64,000 bases of DNA from an uncultured Oscillospiraceae bacterium (GCA_947599925.1 CANQFT010000003.1:62001-126000), one strand, 5' to 3'; counted from the stretch's first letter, positions 29,461 to 37,670 are shown. The notes: generated from the sequence alone by a model not told the origin. Translations and numbers: made by a program.

Positions 29461-31143
29461 ATGACAAAGACCATTGACGCCGCCGCCTTCCAAGCCATGG
29501 TCATCCACGGCGCCGCGGCCATCACCGCCAACAAGCAGCTGGTCAATGAGCTGAACGTGTTCCCCGTCCCCGACGGGGACACCGGCACCAATATGTCCAT
29601 GACCATCAACACCGCCGCCGCCGAGATGCGCGCCAAGTCCTTCCCCACCGTCGCCACCGCCGCCTCCGCGGTGGCCTCCGCTCTGCTGCGGGGCGCCCGG
29701 GGCAACTCCGGCGTCATCCTCTCCCTGCTGTTCCGCGGCTTTGGCAAAGGGGTCAAGGACAAGGGCGAGATCGACGGGCGGGACTTCGCCATCGCCCTGG
29801 ATTACGGCGTGGCCGCCGCCTACAAGGCGGTGATGAAGCCCGCCGAGGGCACCATCCTCACCGTCTCCCGCCTCAGCGCGGCGGCGGCGGCCGCCGCCGC
29901 CAGAGAGGACGACGGCCTGGAGTACGTCCTCACCCAGACCATCGCCCAGGGCCAGGAGGCCCTGGCCAACACCGTTGACCAAAACCCCGTTCTGAAGAAG
30001 GCCGGCGTGGTGGACGCCGGCGGCAAGGGCTTTTTGCTCATCCTCCAGGGTATGCTGGACGAGCTCCAGGGCAAGCCCATGCCGGAGGGCGGCCAGGACG
30101 AGGTAAAGGAGAGCGCCGACTTCGCCTCCATCGGCGAAGAGGACATCACCTTCGACTTCGACACCGTTTTCATCGTCCGCAAAAAGACCCCGGACGTGGA
30201 CCTGACCCGTCTGCGGGCCTACCTGGACTCCATCGGCGACTCCCTGGTCATCGGCGAGGACGACGAGTCTTTCAAGGTCCACGTCCACACCGACACCCCT
30301 GGCAACGCGCTGAACAAGGCCCAGGAGTTTGGTACATTGGAGCTGGCCAAGATCGAGAATATGCGAACCCAGTACGAGGACCTGGCTGCGGGCAAGCACG
30401 TCCAGTCCACCGACGACCTGGACGCCATCGAAGCGGAACTGGAGCGCGGCGAGAGCGCCGGCCAGGGCCCCGCCGAGCCGGAGAAGGAGCTGGGCTTCGT
30501 GGCCGTCTGCGCCGGCGAGGGCCTGGCCGCCACCTTCCAGGACCTGGGCTGCGATGGGGTCATCTCCGGCGGCCAGACCATGAACCCCTCCACCGAGGAC
30601 ATTATGAAGCAGGTCCTGCGGACCCCGGCCCGTGTGGTCTACGTTCTGCCCAACAACAAAAACATCATCATGGCCGCCGAGCAGTGCGTCCCCCTCTGCG
30701 CCGACAAAAAGGTCGTGGTCATCCCCACCAAGACCGTGCCCCAGGGCATCTCCGCCCTTTTGTCCGCCATGCCGGAGGGCTCCGAGGAGGAGAACACCGC
30801 CGCCATGCTGGAGGCCATCGGCCATGTCCACACCTCCGAGATCACCTACGCCGCCCGCGACTCCGACTTTGACGGCTTTGACATCCACGAGGGGGACTAC
30901 ATGGCCCTCTCCGAGCACCAGCTCTTCGGCACGGACACCGACCTGGCCGCCCTGCTGACCAAGCTGGCCCAGGACAAGCCCCAGCAGGAGGCGGAGTTCA
31001 TCACCGTCATCTACGGCTCCGACGTGGCCGAGGCCGACGCGCAAAAGGCCCTGGCCATCTTCCAGGACCAGTGCCCCAACGCGGAGGTCAGCCTTCTGGA
31101 CGGCGGCCAGCCCGTCTACTACTATATGATCTCCGCCGAGTGA
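29461..31143 (+). CDS. fakA: FakA-like fatty acid kinase catalytic subunit (DhaL/DAK2 type)
   Basis: 560 residues, with GAGGAGG upstream. The N-terminal DhaL (DAK2) domain has NELNVFPVPDGDTGTNM with the Mg-binding aspartates, LLRGARGNSGVILS, and AGVVDAGGKGFLL. A middle linker and a C-terminal domain with GFVAVCAGEGLAATFQDLG and SGGQTMNPSTEDI follow, as in YloV/FakA. With a DegV-type FakB carrier it phosphorylates exogenous fatty acids. No fakB gene is in the window. The usual downstream recG is absent; ychF follows instead. Confidence 0.93.
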   Translation: MTKTIDAAAFQAMVIHGAAAITANKQLVNELNVFPVPDGDTGTNMSMTINTAAAEMRAKSFPTVATAASAVASALLRGARGNSGVILSLLFRGFGKGVKDKGEIDGRDFAIALDYGVAAAYKAVMKPAEGTILTVSRLSAAAAAAAAREDDGLEYVLTQTIAQGQEALANTVDQNPVLKKAGVVDAGGKGFLLILQGMLDELQGKPMPEGGQDEVKESADFASIGEEDITFDFDTVFIVRKKTPDVDLTRLRAYLDSIGDSLVIGEDDESFKVHVHTDTPGNALNKAQEFGTLELAKIENMRTQYEDLAAGKHVQSTDDLDAIEAELERGESAGQGPAEPEKELGFVAVCAGEGLAATFQDLGCDGVISGGQTMNPSTEDIMKQVLRTPARVVYVLPNNKNIIMAAEQCVPLCADKKVVVIPTKTVPQGISALLSAMPEGSEEENTAAMLEAIGHVHTSEITYAARDSDFDGFDIHEGDYMALSEHQLFGTDTDLAALLTKLAQDKPQQEAEFITVIYGSDVAEADAQKALAIFQDQCPNAEVSLLDGGQPVYYYMISAE

Positions 31144-31167
31144 GCCCTTTACCAAAAGAAACGTGTT

Positions 31168-31201
31168 CAAAACCGCCGTTTGGAGCAAAACGGCGGTTTT
31201 G
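31168..31201 (+). terminator. Hairpin after fakA
   Basis: A 14-bp stem CAAAACCGCCGTTT with a 6-base loop and a short TTTT. It ends 20 bases before the ychF start, so it may let part of the transcription continue. Confidence 0.7.
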
Positions 31202-31220
31202 AGCGGAAAGAAGGTACACC

Positions 31221-32330
31221 ATGAAGCTGGGCATCGTGGGACTTCCCAACGTGGGCAAGTCCACTCTGTTCAACGCCATCACCAACGCCGGGGCAGAGAG
31301 CGCCAACTACCCCTTCTGCACCATCGACCCCAACGTGGGCATGGTCACCGTGCCCGACCCCCGGCTGGACTGGCTGGAGGAGCTCTACCACCCCAAGAAA
31401 AAGACCCCCGCCGTCATCGAGTTCGTGGACATCGCGGGCCTGGTGAAAGGGGCCAGCAAGGGCGCGGGCCTGGGCAACCAGTTTTTGGGCAACATCCGGG
31501 CCACCGACGCCATCGTCCACGTGGTCCGCTGTTTTGACGACGACAACATCATGCACGTTGTGGACAACGCCAGCGTCAACGTGCCCGTAGACCCCGCCGG
31601 GGACATCGCCACCATCGACCTGGAGCTCATCATGGCCGATCTGGAGATGGTGGAGCGGCGGGTGAAAAAGGCGGAGACCATGGCCCGCGGCGACAAGAAA
31701 TACCTCAAAGAAGTGGAGCTGTTCCAACGGCTGGCCGCCTGGCTCAACGACGGCAACTCCGCCCGCAGCTTTGCCGCCGACGAGGAGGAGGCCAAGCTCC
31801 TGGCCACCAGCGAGCTGCTGAGCCTCAAGCCCATCATTTACGCCGCCAACATGGACGAAGCGGGCGTGGCCGACTACCAGAATAACCCCTACTTCCAGAC
31901 CGTCCAGGCCATCGCCGCCAAGGAAAACGCCCAGGTGCTCCCCGTCTGCGCCAAGCTGGAAGCGGAGATCGCCGAGCTGGAGGGCGAGGAAAAGCAGATG
32001 TTCCTGGCCGACATGGGCATGAGCGAATCGGGCCTGGACCGGCTCATCAAGGCCAGCTATACCCTGCTGGGCCTCATCTCCTTCCTCACCAGCGGCGAGG
32101 ACGAGTGCCGGGCCTGGACCATCACCCGCGGCACCAAAGCGCCCCAGGCCGCCGGCAAGATCCACACCGACTTCGAGCGGGGCTTCATCCGGGCGGAGAT
32201 CGTGGCCTTTGACGACCTGAAAGCCCTGGGCTCCATGGCCGCCGCCAGGGAGAAGGGCCTGGTCCGCAGCGAGGGCAAGGAGTACGTCATGCGGGACGGG
32301 GACGTGACCCTCTTCCGCTTCAACGTGTAA
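31221..32330 (+). CDS. ychF: Ribosome-binding ATPase YchF
   Basis: 369 residues, with GAAAGAAGG upstream. It is an Obg-family P-loop protein: GLPNVGKSTLFNAIT (G1), FVDIAGLVKGASKGAGLGNQF (G3), and an altered G4 (NMDE) that favours ATP over GTP. The C-terminal TGS domain shows RAWTITRGTKAPQAAGKIH and ends YVMRDGDVTLFRFNV. It binds the ribosome and is linked to stress control of translation. Length is normal. Confidence 0.97.
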   Translation: MKLGIVGLPNVGKSTLFNAITNAGAESANYPFCTIDPNVGMVTVPDPRLDWLEELYHPKKKTPAVIEFVDIAGLVKGASKGAGLGNQFLGNIRATDAIVHVVRCFDDDNIMHVVDNASVNVPVDPAGDIATIDLELIMADLEMVERRVKKAETMARGDKKYLKEVELFQRLAAWLNDGNSARSFAADEEEAKLLATSELLSLKPIIYAANMDEAGVADYQNNPYFQTVQAIAAKENAQVLPVCAKLEAEIAELEGEEKQMFLADMGMSESGLDRLIKASYTLLGLISFLTSGEDECRAWTITRGTKAPQAAGKIHTDFERGFIRAEIVAFDDLKALGSMAAAREKGLVRSEGKEYVMRDGDVTLFRFNV

Positions 32331-32378
32331 GCGCCAAAAAAGCGCCCGCGGCGCGCGCCGCCACGGGCCGCAACAAAT

Positions 32379-32411
32379 CGTCAAAGAAACGGCGAGGCCG
32401 CTTCTTTGACG
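32379..32411 (+). repeat. Third copy of the 'GTCAAAGAA' hairpin
   Basis: CGTCAAAGAAACGG with a 5-base loop and one mismatch pairs with CCGCTTCTTTGACG. It is related to the terminators at 12147-12195 and 17173-17221 but has lost the T-run, and a second terminator follows. Confidence 0.75.
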
Positions 32412-32415
32412 CCTA

Positions 32416-32454
32416 CAAAAAGGTCCTGACGCCTACGGGCGCCAGGACCTTTTT
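32416..32454. terminator. Bidirectional terminator between ychF and the permease gene
   Basis: AAAAAGGTCCTG and CAGGACCTTTTTT arms (12 bp) around a 14-base GC loop. Confidence 0.88.
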
Positions 32455-32484
32455 TCGTTCTGCGAGATCCAGCTCTGCCGGGGC

Positions 32485-33885
32485 TCAGTATTTCCCCAGG
32501 TTGCCCGAACCGGCGCCGCCCGCGGCGGCGCCAAAGTTGTAGTCCTTGCCGGGCAGGATGGCGTTGAGCACGATGCCGGCGATGGCGGCGATGGCCAGAC
32601 CCGTGAGGGTAATGGAGGCGGCGCCCACCTGGAAGGTCAGGCCGGAGGAGAAGCCCAGGCCGCAGACCAGCACGGTGGCGGCGATGATGAGGTTGCGGGA
32701 GTTGGTGAAGTCCACCTTGTTCTCCACCAGATTCCGAACGCCGATGGCGGAGATCATGCCGTAGAGGATGAAGCTCACGCCGCCGATGATGGCGCTGGGG
32801 ATGGAGCCGATGAAGGCGGCGAACAGCGGGCTGAAGGACAGCACCAGGGCGTACAGGGCGGCCAGCCGGATGACCTTGGGGTCATAGACCCGGGAGAGGA
32901 CCAGCACGCCGGTGTTCTCGCCGTAGGTGGTGTTGGCCGGGCCGCCGAACAGGCCGGCCAGAGAGGTGGCCAGACCGTCGCCGATGAGGGTGCGGTGGAG
33001 GCCGGGATCCTCGATGAAGTTCTCCCCCACGGTGGCGGAGATGGCGGACATATCGCCGATGTGCTCCATCATGGAGGCGATGGCGATGGGGGCCATGACC
33101 AGGATGGCGGAGAGGTCAAACTTGGCGATGGAGCCGCCAAAGTCGGTGAAGAAGGGCTGGAGGCCCACCACCTGGGCGGTCTTGAGGCTGGAGAAGTCGA
33201 TGAGCTGGGGCCCGCCGGCCAGGGTGACGATGAGGGCCACCACGTAGCTGCCCACCACGCCCAGCAGGATGGGGATGATCTTCACCATGCCGCGGCCCCA
33301 GATGTTGCACACGATGATGATGGCCATGGCCACCAGCGCCAGCCACCAGCAGGAGGAGGCGTTGCTCACCGCGGAGGGGGCCAGGTTCAGGCCGATGCAG
33401 ATGATGATGGGCCCTGTGACCACCGGGGGCAGGAAGCGCATGACCTTATGCACGCCCACCAGCTTGATGATGAGGGCCAGCACCAGGTACAAAAGGCCCG
33501 CCACCACGATGCCGCCGCAGGTGTACTGCAGCTTCTCCGCCTGGGACATCCCCGCATAGATGCCGGTGTTCATGGCGCCCATGGCGGCAAAGCCGCCCAA
33601 AAAGGCGAAGGAGGAGCCCAAAAAGGCGGGGACCTTCATCTTGGCGCAGACGTGGAACAGCAGGGTGCCGAACCCGGCGAAGAACAGGGTGGTCTGGATG
33701 GACAGGGGCATACCGATGGACTGTCCCGCGGCGTCGGTCTGGCTGTTCACCAGGATGGGCACCAGGATGGTGGCGCCGAACATGGCGAACATATGCTGCA
33801 GGCCCAGGATCAGCATTTTGGGGATGCCCAGGGTCCTGGCGTCCCGCACGGGCTCCGCGCCCACATTTTTGACTTTCTCGCTCAT
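32485..33885 (-). CDS. NCS2 uracil/xanthine permease
   Basis: 466 residues from the ATG at 33885, with AGGAG upstream. About 12-14 hydrophobic segments. LILGLQHMFAMFGATILVP is the NCS2 N-terminal signature; GLNLAPSAVSNAS, MMEHIGDMSAIS, and GGPANTTYGENTGVL are the substrate-site segments of UraA-type carriers. It imports a nucleobase with protons. Uracil is favoured by the UraA-like spacing but xanthine cannot be excluded. The gene is monocistronic and lies behind a leader with a short peptide and a terminator hairpin (33914-34017), so it is probably attenuated. Confidence 0.92.
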   Translation of the reverse strand: MSEKVKNVGAEPVRDARTLGIPKMLILGLQHMFAMFGATILVPILVNSQTDAAGQSIGMPLSIQTTLFFAGFGTLLFHVCAKMKVPAFLGSSFAFLGGFAAMGAMNTGIYAGMSQAEKLQYTCGGIVVAGLLYLVLALIIKLVGVHKVMRFLPPVVTGPIIICIGLNLAPSAVSNASSCWWLALVAMAIIIVCNIWGRGMVKIIPILLGVVGSYVVALIVTLAGGPQLIDFSSLKTAQVVGLQPFFTDFGGSIAKFDLSAILVMAPIAIASMMEHIGDMSAISATVGENFIEDPGLHRTLIGDGLATSLAGLFGGPANTTYGENTGVLVLSRVYDPKVIRLAALYALVLSFSPLFAAFIGSIPSAIIGGVSFILYGMISAIGVRNLVENKVDFTNSRNLIIAATVLVCGLGFSSGLTFQVGAASITLTGLAIAAIAGIVLNAILPGKDYNFGAAAGGAGSGNLGKY

Positions 33886-33913
33886 GGTTTGATCTGCTCC
33901 TTTCTCCTTTGGG

Positions 33914-33939
33914 CAAAAAAATACCGGCTCTCAGCCGGT
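33914..33939 (-). terminator. Attenuator-like terminator in the permease leader
   Basis: On the minus strand ACCGGCT, loop GAG, AGCCGGT, then ATTTTTTT. It lies 29 bases before the permease ATG and downstream of its promoter, so it must be read through for expression. Confidence 0.7.
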
Positions 33940-34017
33940 TACGGAAGAAAAGACGGGACGGAAACCAACGGCCATGTCCGGCCGCAACAGCGTGACGCTC
34001 CCGCTCTTGGTAAACAT
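33931..34017 (-). CDS. Candidate 28-residue leader peptide of the permease
   Basis: ATG at 34017 has a very strong GGGAGGGG site 7 bases upstream. The peptide (MFTKSGSVTLLRPDM... ending SSVTG) stops with TGA inside the loop of the terminator hairpin. A pyrimidine run (GTCTTTTCTTCC) lies just before the hairpin. This resembles the pyrBI type of attenuation, where ribosome position on a U-rich leader decides whether the terminator forms. No PyrR-binding sequence is seen. Function is inference. Confidence 0.5.
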   Translation of the reverse strand: MFTKSGSVTLLRPDMAVGFRPVFSSVTG

Positions 34018-34048
34018 GGCAATTCCCCTCCCTTCGCTCGCTCCTGCC

Positions 34049-34077
34049 ATTCTACCACACTCTCTGAAAAAAGGCAA
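34049..34077 (-). promoter_or_regulatory. Sigma-A promoter of the permease transcript
   Basis: TTGCCT, a 17-base spacer, then TAGAAT on the minus strand. The transcript would begin near 34042, giving a leader of about 157 bases. Confidence 0.75.
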
Positions 34078-34111
34078 TACCGCAAAAACCCACAAATCCC
34101 CCGCCTCTCTT

Positions 34112-34282
34112 TCACTCCCCCTTGTCCATATGGTTCAGAGCGAACCGAATGCACTGGTTGATGAACTCGTTGCGGCTGATGTCGAACTCCGCCGCCCTGC
34201 GGTCCACCTCCGCCAGCAGTTCCAGGGAGAGGCGCATGGAGATGGCCTCCTTTTCCGGCTTTTTGGGCAAAAATTTTTCCAA
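34112..34282 (-). CDS. Small ribbon-helix-helix (CopG/Arc-like) regulator
   Basis: 56 residues from a TTG at 34282, with GAGGAGGG 8-9 bases upstream. After a basic N-terminus the RHH fold is clear: a strand (EAISMRLS), helix A (LELLAEVDRRAAEF) and helix B (SRNEFINQCIRFALNHM). Such proteins bind palindromic operators as dimers of dimers. It is divergent from the SLH/LRR surface-protein gene, and the shared region holds a perfect palindrome (34310-34329), so it is a candidate autoregulator and regulator of that gene. No toxin gene is adjacent. Confidence 0.8.
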   Translation of the reverse strand: MEKFLPKKPEKEAISMRLSLELLAEVDRRAAEFDISRNEFINQCIRFALNHMDKGE

Positions 34283-34300
34283 GGCGGGTCCCTCCTCTTG

Positions 34301-34329
34301 TTGACAAATTATATTCGATATTGAATATA
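34301..34329. promoter_or_regulatory. Divergent promoter region with palindromic candidate operator
   Basis: TATATTC-GATATT-GAATATA (34310-34329) is a perfect 7-bp inverted repeat with a 6-base spacer. On the plus strand TTGACA (34301-34306) is followed after 17 bases by AATATA; on the minus strand a TATAAT (34308-34313) is covered by the same repeat. A bound repressor would block both directions. Confidence 0.65.
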
Positions 34330-34353
34330 GAATACACAAAAGGAGGAACCCCT

Positions 34354-35820
34354 ATGAAAACCCGTCTGCTGTCCCTGGCCTTGGCCCTCTGCCTGTCCTT
34401 GGGCCTGGCCGCACCCGCCCTGGCGCTTGCCTACGGAGAGGAGTACATCGGCTACGACGCCTCCACCGGCCAGCAGTACCACGATGTGCCCACGACCCAC
34501 TGGGCCGCCCAGTCCATCGCCACCTGCTCCCAGCGCACCTGGTTCAACGGCTACCCCGACGGCACCTTCCGGCCCGACGGCCTCATCACCCGCGAGGAGG
34601 CCGCCAAGGTCTTCGCCGTGGCCATGGGCCTGGAGGTCGCGAAAAACCCCACCGTCACCTTCACCGACACAAAGGGGACCTGGGCCAGCGCCTACATCGA
34701 GGCCGCCAAGCCCCTCTTCCCCAACGTGGCCAACCTCCAGGGCACGGCCAGCTTCCGCCCCACCCAGACCATCACCCGCGAGGAGGCCATCTACGCCCTG
34801 GTGGTCGCCTGGGGCTACGGCTCCAAGGCCACCAACGCCGACCTCTCCATCCTGAATATGTTCTCCGACACCAACAGCATCTCCGCCGGGGTAAAGCCCT
34901 ACATGGCGGTGGCGGTGGCGGAGGGGCTGGTGGCCGGTCTGCCTGACGGCACCATCGCCGCCCAAAAGGGCCTCACCCGCGCGGAGTTCGCCACCCTGCT
35001 GGCCCGCGCCCTGAACCACGGCTACGGCCCCGACTCCATCGTGGCCCCCGCCATCGACCAGGACGAGACGGCCCAGACCCCGGCGCCCACCCCCTCCGCG
35101 AAGCCGTCTCAGGAACCTGAGCAGAAGGAGGACGAGTGGATCATCGACCCAGATCGACCGGTTATTGAGGCAGGGAAATGCGGAGAGGATGTGTACTGGG
35201 TCCTTTATGAAGATAACTGTGAGTTGGTCATTGCTGGGAAAGGACGTATGGATAATTACAAAGACAGTGATAATGCCCCTTGGAGCCTCTATCAATATCA
35301 GATTCGTTCCCTTACCGTCAAGGACGGAGTGACTTCCCTGGGGGACTTCGCGTTTGGTCACTGTAAAAAACTCACCACGGCGACCCTGGCAAATACTGTA
35401 ACCTCCCTTGGCGCTTATACATTTGTAAGTTCCGGCCTGATTTCTATTGACATTCCTGACAGTGTAACCAGCATTGGAGAAGGCGCGTTTAGCGCTTCCA
35501 ACTTGACTTCTCTTGATGTCCCTGACAGTGTAACTAACATTGAAAGTAGCGCCTTTTCGTTTTGCCCTCTGACTCGCATTACCCTCCCCTCGAAGTTGCA
35601 ATCCATTAGCAATAATATGCTTGGTAGCTGCTCCAACCTGACCTGGATCGCCATCCCAAAGAGCGTCACCACCATCGGACAGGAGGCGTTTGACAGTTGC
35701 CTCAGTTTGACCGATGTCTACTACGCCGGAGATGCCCGGGACTGGGCCTATGTCAGCATCGACAAAGACAACCGCTCACTCACCAACGCCACCATGCACT
35801 TCAACTCCACAGGGAAATGA
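34354..35820 (+). CDS. SLH-anchored surface protein with leucine-rich repeats
   Basis: 488 residues from the ATG at 34354 behind AGGAGG. Signal peptide 1-26. Three SLH motifs (about 40-225) carry conserved pieces such as FNGYPDGTFRPDGLITREEAAKV. A Pro/Glu-rich linker (235-265) joins a C-terminal BspA-type (LRR_5) repeat domain (about 330-470), for example DIPDSVTSIGEGAFSASNL. SLH binds the secondary wall polymer, so the LRR part would face outside and may bind a host or bacterial ligand. The 3' half has clearly lower GC and different codon use than the 5' half, pointing to a recombined gene. Confidence 0.9.
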   Translation: MKTRLLSLALALCLSLGLAAPALALAYGEEYIGYDASTGQQYHDVPTTHWAAQSIATCSQRTWFNGYPDGTFRPDGLITREEAAKVFAVAMGLEVAKNPTVTFTDTKGTWASAYIEAAKPLFPNVANLQGTASFRPTQTITREEAIYALVVAWGYGSKATNADLSILNMFSDTNSISAGVKPYMAVAVAEGLVAGLPDGTIAAQKGLTRAEFATLLARALNHGYGPDSIVAPAIDQDETAQTPAPTPSAKPSQEPEQKEDEWIIDPDRPVIEAGKCGEDVYWVLYEDNCELVIAGKGRMDNYKDSDNAPWSLYQYQIRSLTVKDGVTSLGDFAFGHCKKLTTATLANTVTSLGAYTFVSSGLISIDIPDSVTSIGEGAFSASNLTSLDVPDSVTNIESSAFSFCPLTRITLPSKLQSISNNMLGSCSNLTWIAIPKSVTTIGQEAFDSCLSLTDVYYAGDARDWAYVSIDKDNRSLTNATMHFNSTGK

Positions 35821-35850
35821 CCTCCCCCGGCGACTAACTCACGGCAAATC

Positions 35851-35882
35851 AAAAAGGACCGCGCCTCCGGCGCGGTCCTTTT
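35851..35882. terminator. Bidirectional terminator
   Basis: AAAAAGGACCGCGCC and its complement with a 3-base loop, between the SLH/LRR gene and the convergent GGGtGRT gene. Confidence 0.9.
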
Positions 35883-35900
35883 GTTTGCTTATGGGCTTGC

Positions 35901-36899
35901 TTACTTCAAGCTCTCCGCCACGGCCACGGCCACGGCGACGGTGGCGCCCACCATGGGGTTGTTGCCCATGCCCAAAAAGCCCATCATCTCCACATGGGCG
36001 GGGACGGAACTGGACCCGGCGAACTGGGCGTCGGAGTGCATCCGGCCCATGGTGTCGGTCATGCCGTAGCTGGCGGGACCGGCGGCCATGTTGTCGGGGT
36101 GCAGGGTGCGGCCGGTGCCGCCGCCGGAGGCCACGGAGAAGTACTTCTTGCCCTGCTCGATGCACTCCTTCTTATAGGTGCCGGCCACGGGGTGCTGGAA
36201 GCGGGTGGGGTTGGTGGAGTTGCCGGTGATGGACACGTCCACCCCCTCCAGGTGCATGATGGCCACGCCCTCGCGCACGTCGTCGGCGCCGTAGCAGCGG
36301 ACGTTGGCCCGCTCGCCCTCGGAGTAGCGGGTCTCCTTGACCACGTTCACCTTGCCGGTGGCGTAGTCGAACTGGGTCTGGACGTAGGTGAAGCCGTTGA
36401 TGCGGCTGATGATCTGGGCCGCGTCTTTGCCCAGGCCGTTGAGGATGACCCGCAGGGGCTCCTTGCGGGCCTTGTTGGCGTTGCGGACGATGCCGATGGC
36501 GCCCTCGGCGGCGGCGAAGGACTCGTGCCCGGCCAGGAAGGCGAAGCACTTGGACTCGTCGCTGAGCAGCATAGCGCCCAGGTTGCCGTGGCCCAGACCC
36601 ACCTTGCGGTCGTCGGCCACGGAGCCGTCGATGCAGAACGACTGCAGCCCCTCGCCGATGGCGGTGGCGGCTTCGGCGGCGGTCTTCACGCCCTTTTTCA
36701 GCGCGATGGCGGCGCCCACGCAGTAGGCCCAGCAGGCGTTCTCAAAGCAGATGGGCTGGATGCCCTTGACGATCTCGTAGGGGTCAAAGCCCGCCGCCTG
36801 GCAGATCTGGCGGGTCTCCTCCACGCTCTTGATGCCGTACTGAGCCAGGAGGGTATTGATCTTGTCGATGCGGCGCTCGTAACTTTCAAACAAAGCCAT
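35901..36899 (-). CDS. GGGtGRT-family protein
   Basis: 332 residues from the ATG at 36899. The family is named for the motif GGGTGRT, here in SVASGGGTGRTLHPDN. It also has GVDVSITGNSTNPTRFQHPV and a C-terminal Val/Ala-rich repeat ending VAVAVAVAESLK. It is soluble. Members occur in anaerobic bacteria and archaea next to a NifU-like scaffold, as here (20 bases apart, same operon), but no biochemical role is established. A link to iron-sulfur cluster or metal handling is inference from that context. Confidence 0.9.
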   Translation of the reverse strand: MALFESYERRIDKINTLLAQYGIKSVEETRQICQAAGFDPYEIVKGIQPICFENACWAYCVGAAIALKKGVKTAAEAATAIGEGLQSFCIDGSVADDRKVGLGHGNLGAMLLSDESKCFAFLAGHESFAAAEGAIGIVRNANKARKEPLRVILNGLGKDAAQIISRINGFTYVQTQFDYATGKVNVVKETRYSEGERANVRCYGADDVREGVAIMHLEGVDVSITGNSTNPTRFQHPVAGTYKKECIEQGKKYFSVASGGGTGRTLHPDNMAAGPASYGMTDTMGRMHSDAQFAGSSSVPAHVEMMGFLGMGNNPMVGATVAVAVAVAESLK

Positions 36900-36919
36900 G
36901 TTCAATTCCTCCTTTTCTT

Positions 36920-37612
36920 TTACTGCTTCCGGGGGTCGATGTACTCGGCGGCCCCGTCGAACTGGCCGTAGTGACCCTTGGCCTTCTCCACGGCTTCGTT
37001 GGCGTCCATGCCGCCCTTGATGAAGTCCATCATCTTGCCCAGGTTCACAAACTCGTAGCCCACGATCTCCCTGTCCTTGTTCAAGGCCACGCGGGTGCAG
37101 TACCCCTCGGCCATCTCCAGATAGCGCGGGCCCTTCTCCTTGGTGGCGAACATGGTCCCCACCTGGCTGCGCAGGCCCTTGCCCAAGTCCTCCAAACTGG
37201 CGCCCACGGCCAGACCGCCCTCGGAGAACGCGCTCTGGGTGCGGCCGTAGACGATCTGGAGGAAAAGCTCCCGCATGGCGGTGTTGATGGCGTCGCACAC
37301 CAGGTCGGTGTTCAGCGCCTCCAGCAAAGTCTTGCCGATGAGGATCTCGCTGGCCATGGCGGCGGAGTGGGTCATGCCGGAGCAGCCGATGGTCTCCACC
37401 AGGGCCTCCTGAATGATGCCGTCCTTCACGTTCAGGGTCAGCTTGCACGCGCCCTGCTGGGGCGCGCACCAGCCGATGCCGTGGGTAAAGCCGCTGATGT
37501 CGCCGATTTGCTTGGCCTGGACCCACTTGCCCTCCTCCGGGATGGGGGCGGGGCCGTGGTAAGCGCCCTTGGCCACGGGACACATATTCTGCACTTCGGT
37601 AGAGTAGATCAT
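36920..37612 (-). CDS. NifU-like iron-sulfur cluster assembly scaffold protein
   Basis: 230 residues from the ATG at 37612, with AGGAGG upstream. Cysteines at the NifU/IscU positions are seen in GIGWCAPQQGACKL and ETIGCSGMTHSAAM, and a later YCTRV. The protein is longer than IscU because of a C-terminal extension (about 150-230). No cysteine desulfurase gene is in the window. It is the first gene of a two-gene operon with the GGGtGRT protein, an arrangement that recurs in Clostridia. Confidence 0.82.
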   Translation of the reverse strand: MIYSTEVQNMCPVAKGAYHGPAPIPEEGKWVQAKQIGDISGFTHGIGWCAPQQGACKLTLNVKDGIIQEALVETIGCSGMTHSAAMASEILIGKTLLEALNTDLVCDAINTAMRELFLQIVYGRTQSAFSEGGLAVGASLEDLGKGLRSQVGTMFATKEKGPRYLEMAEGYCTRVALNKDREIVGYEFVNLGKMMDFIKGGMDANEAVEKAKGHYGQFDGAAEYIDPRKQ

Positions 37613-37670
37613 CCCTGTTTCCTCCTTCTGTACCTTTCTGAAGTTTTGCCGGTCTTGCTCATCGGGTGAT

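Noticed and set aside
34112-34282. Antitoxin of a toxin-antitoxin pair
   Set aside because: The RHH fold fits, but no toxin-like frame lies up- or downstream on the same strand; the neighbour is a surface protein on the other strand.
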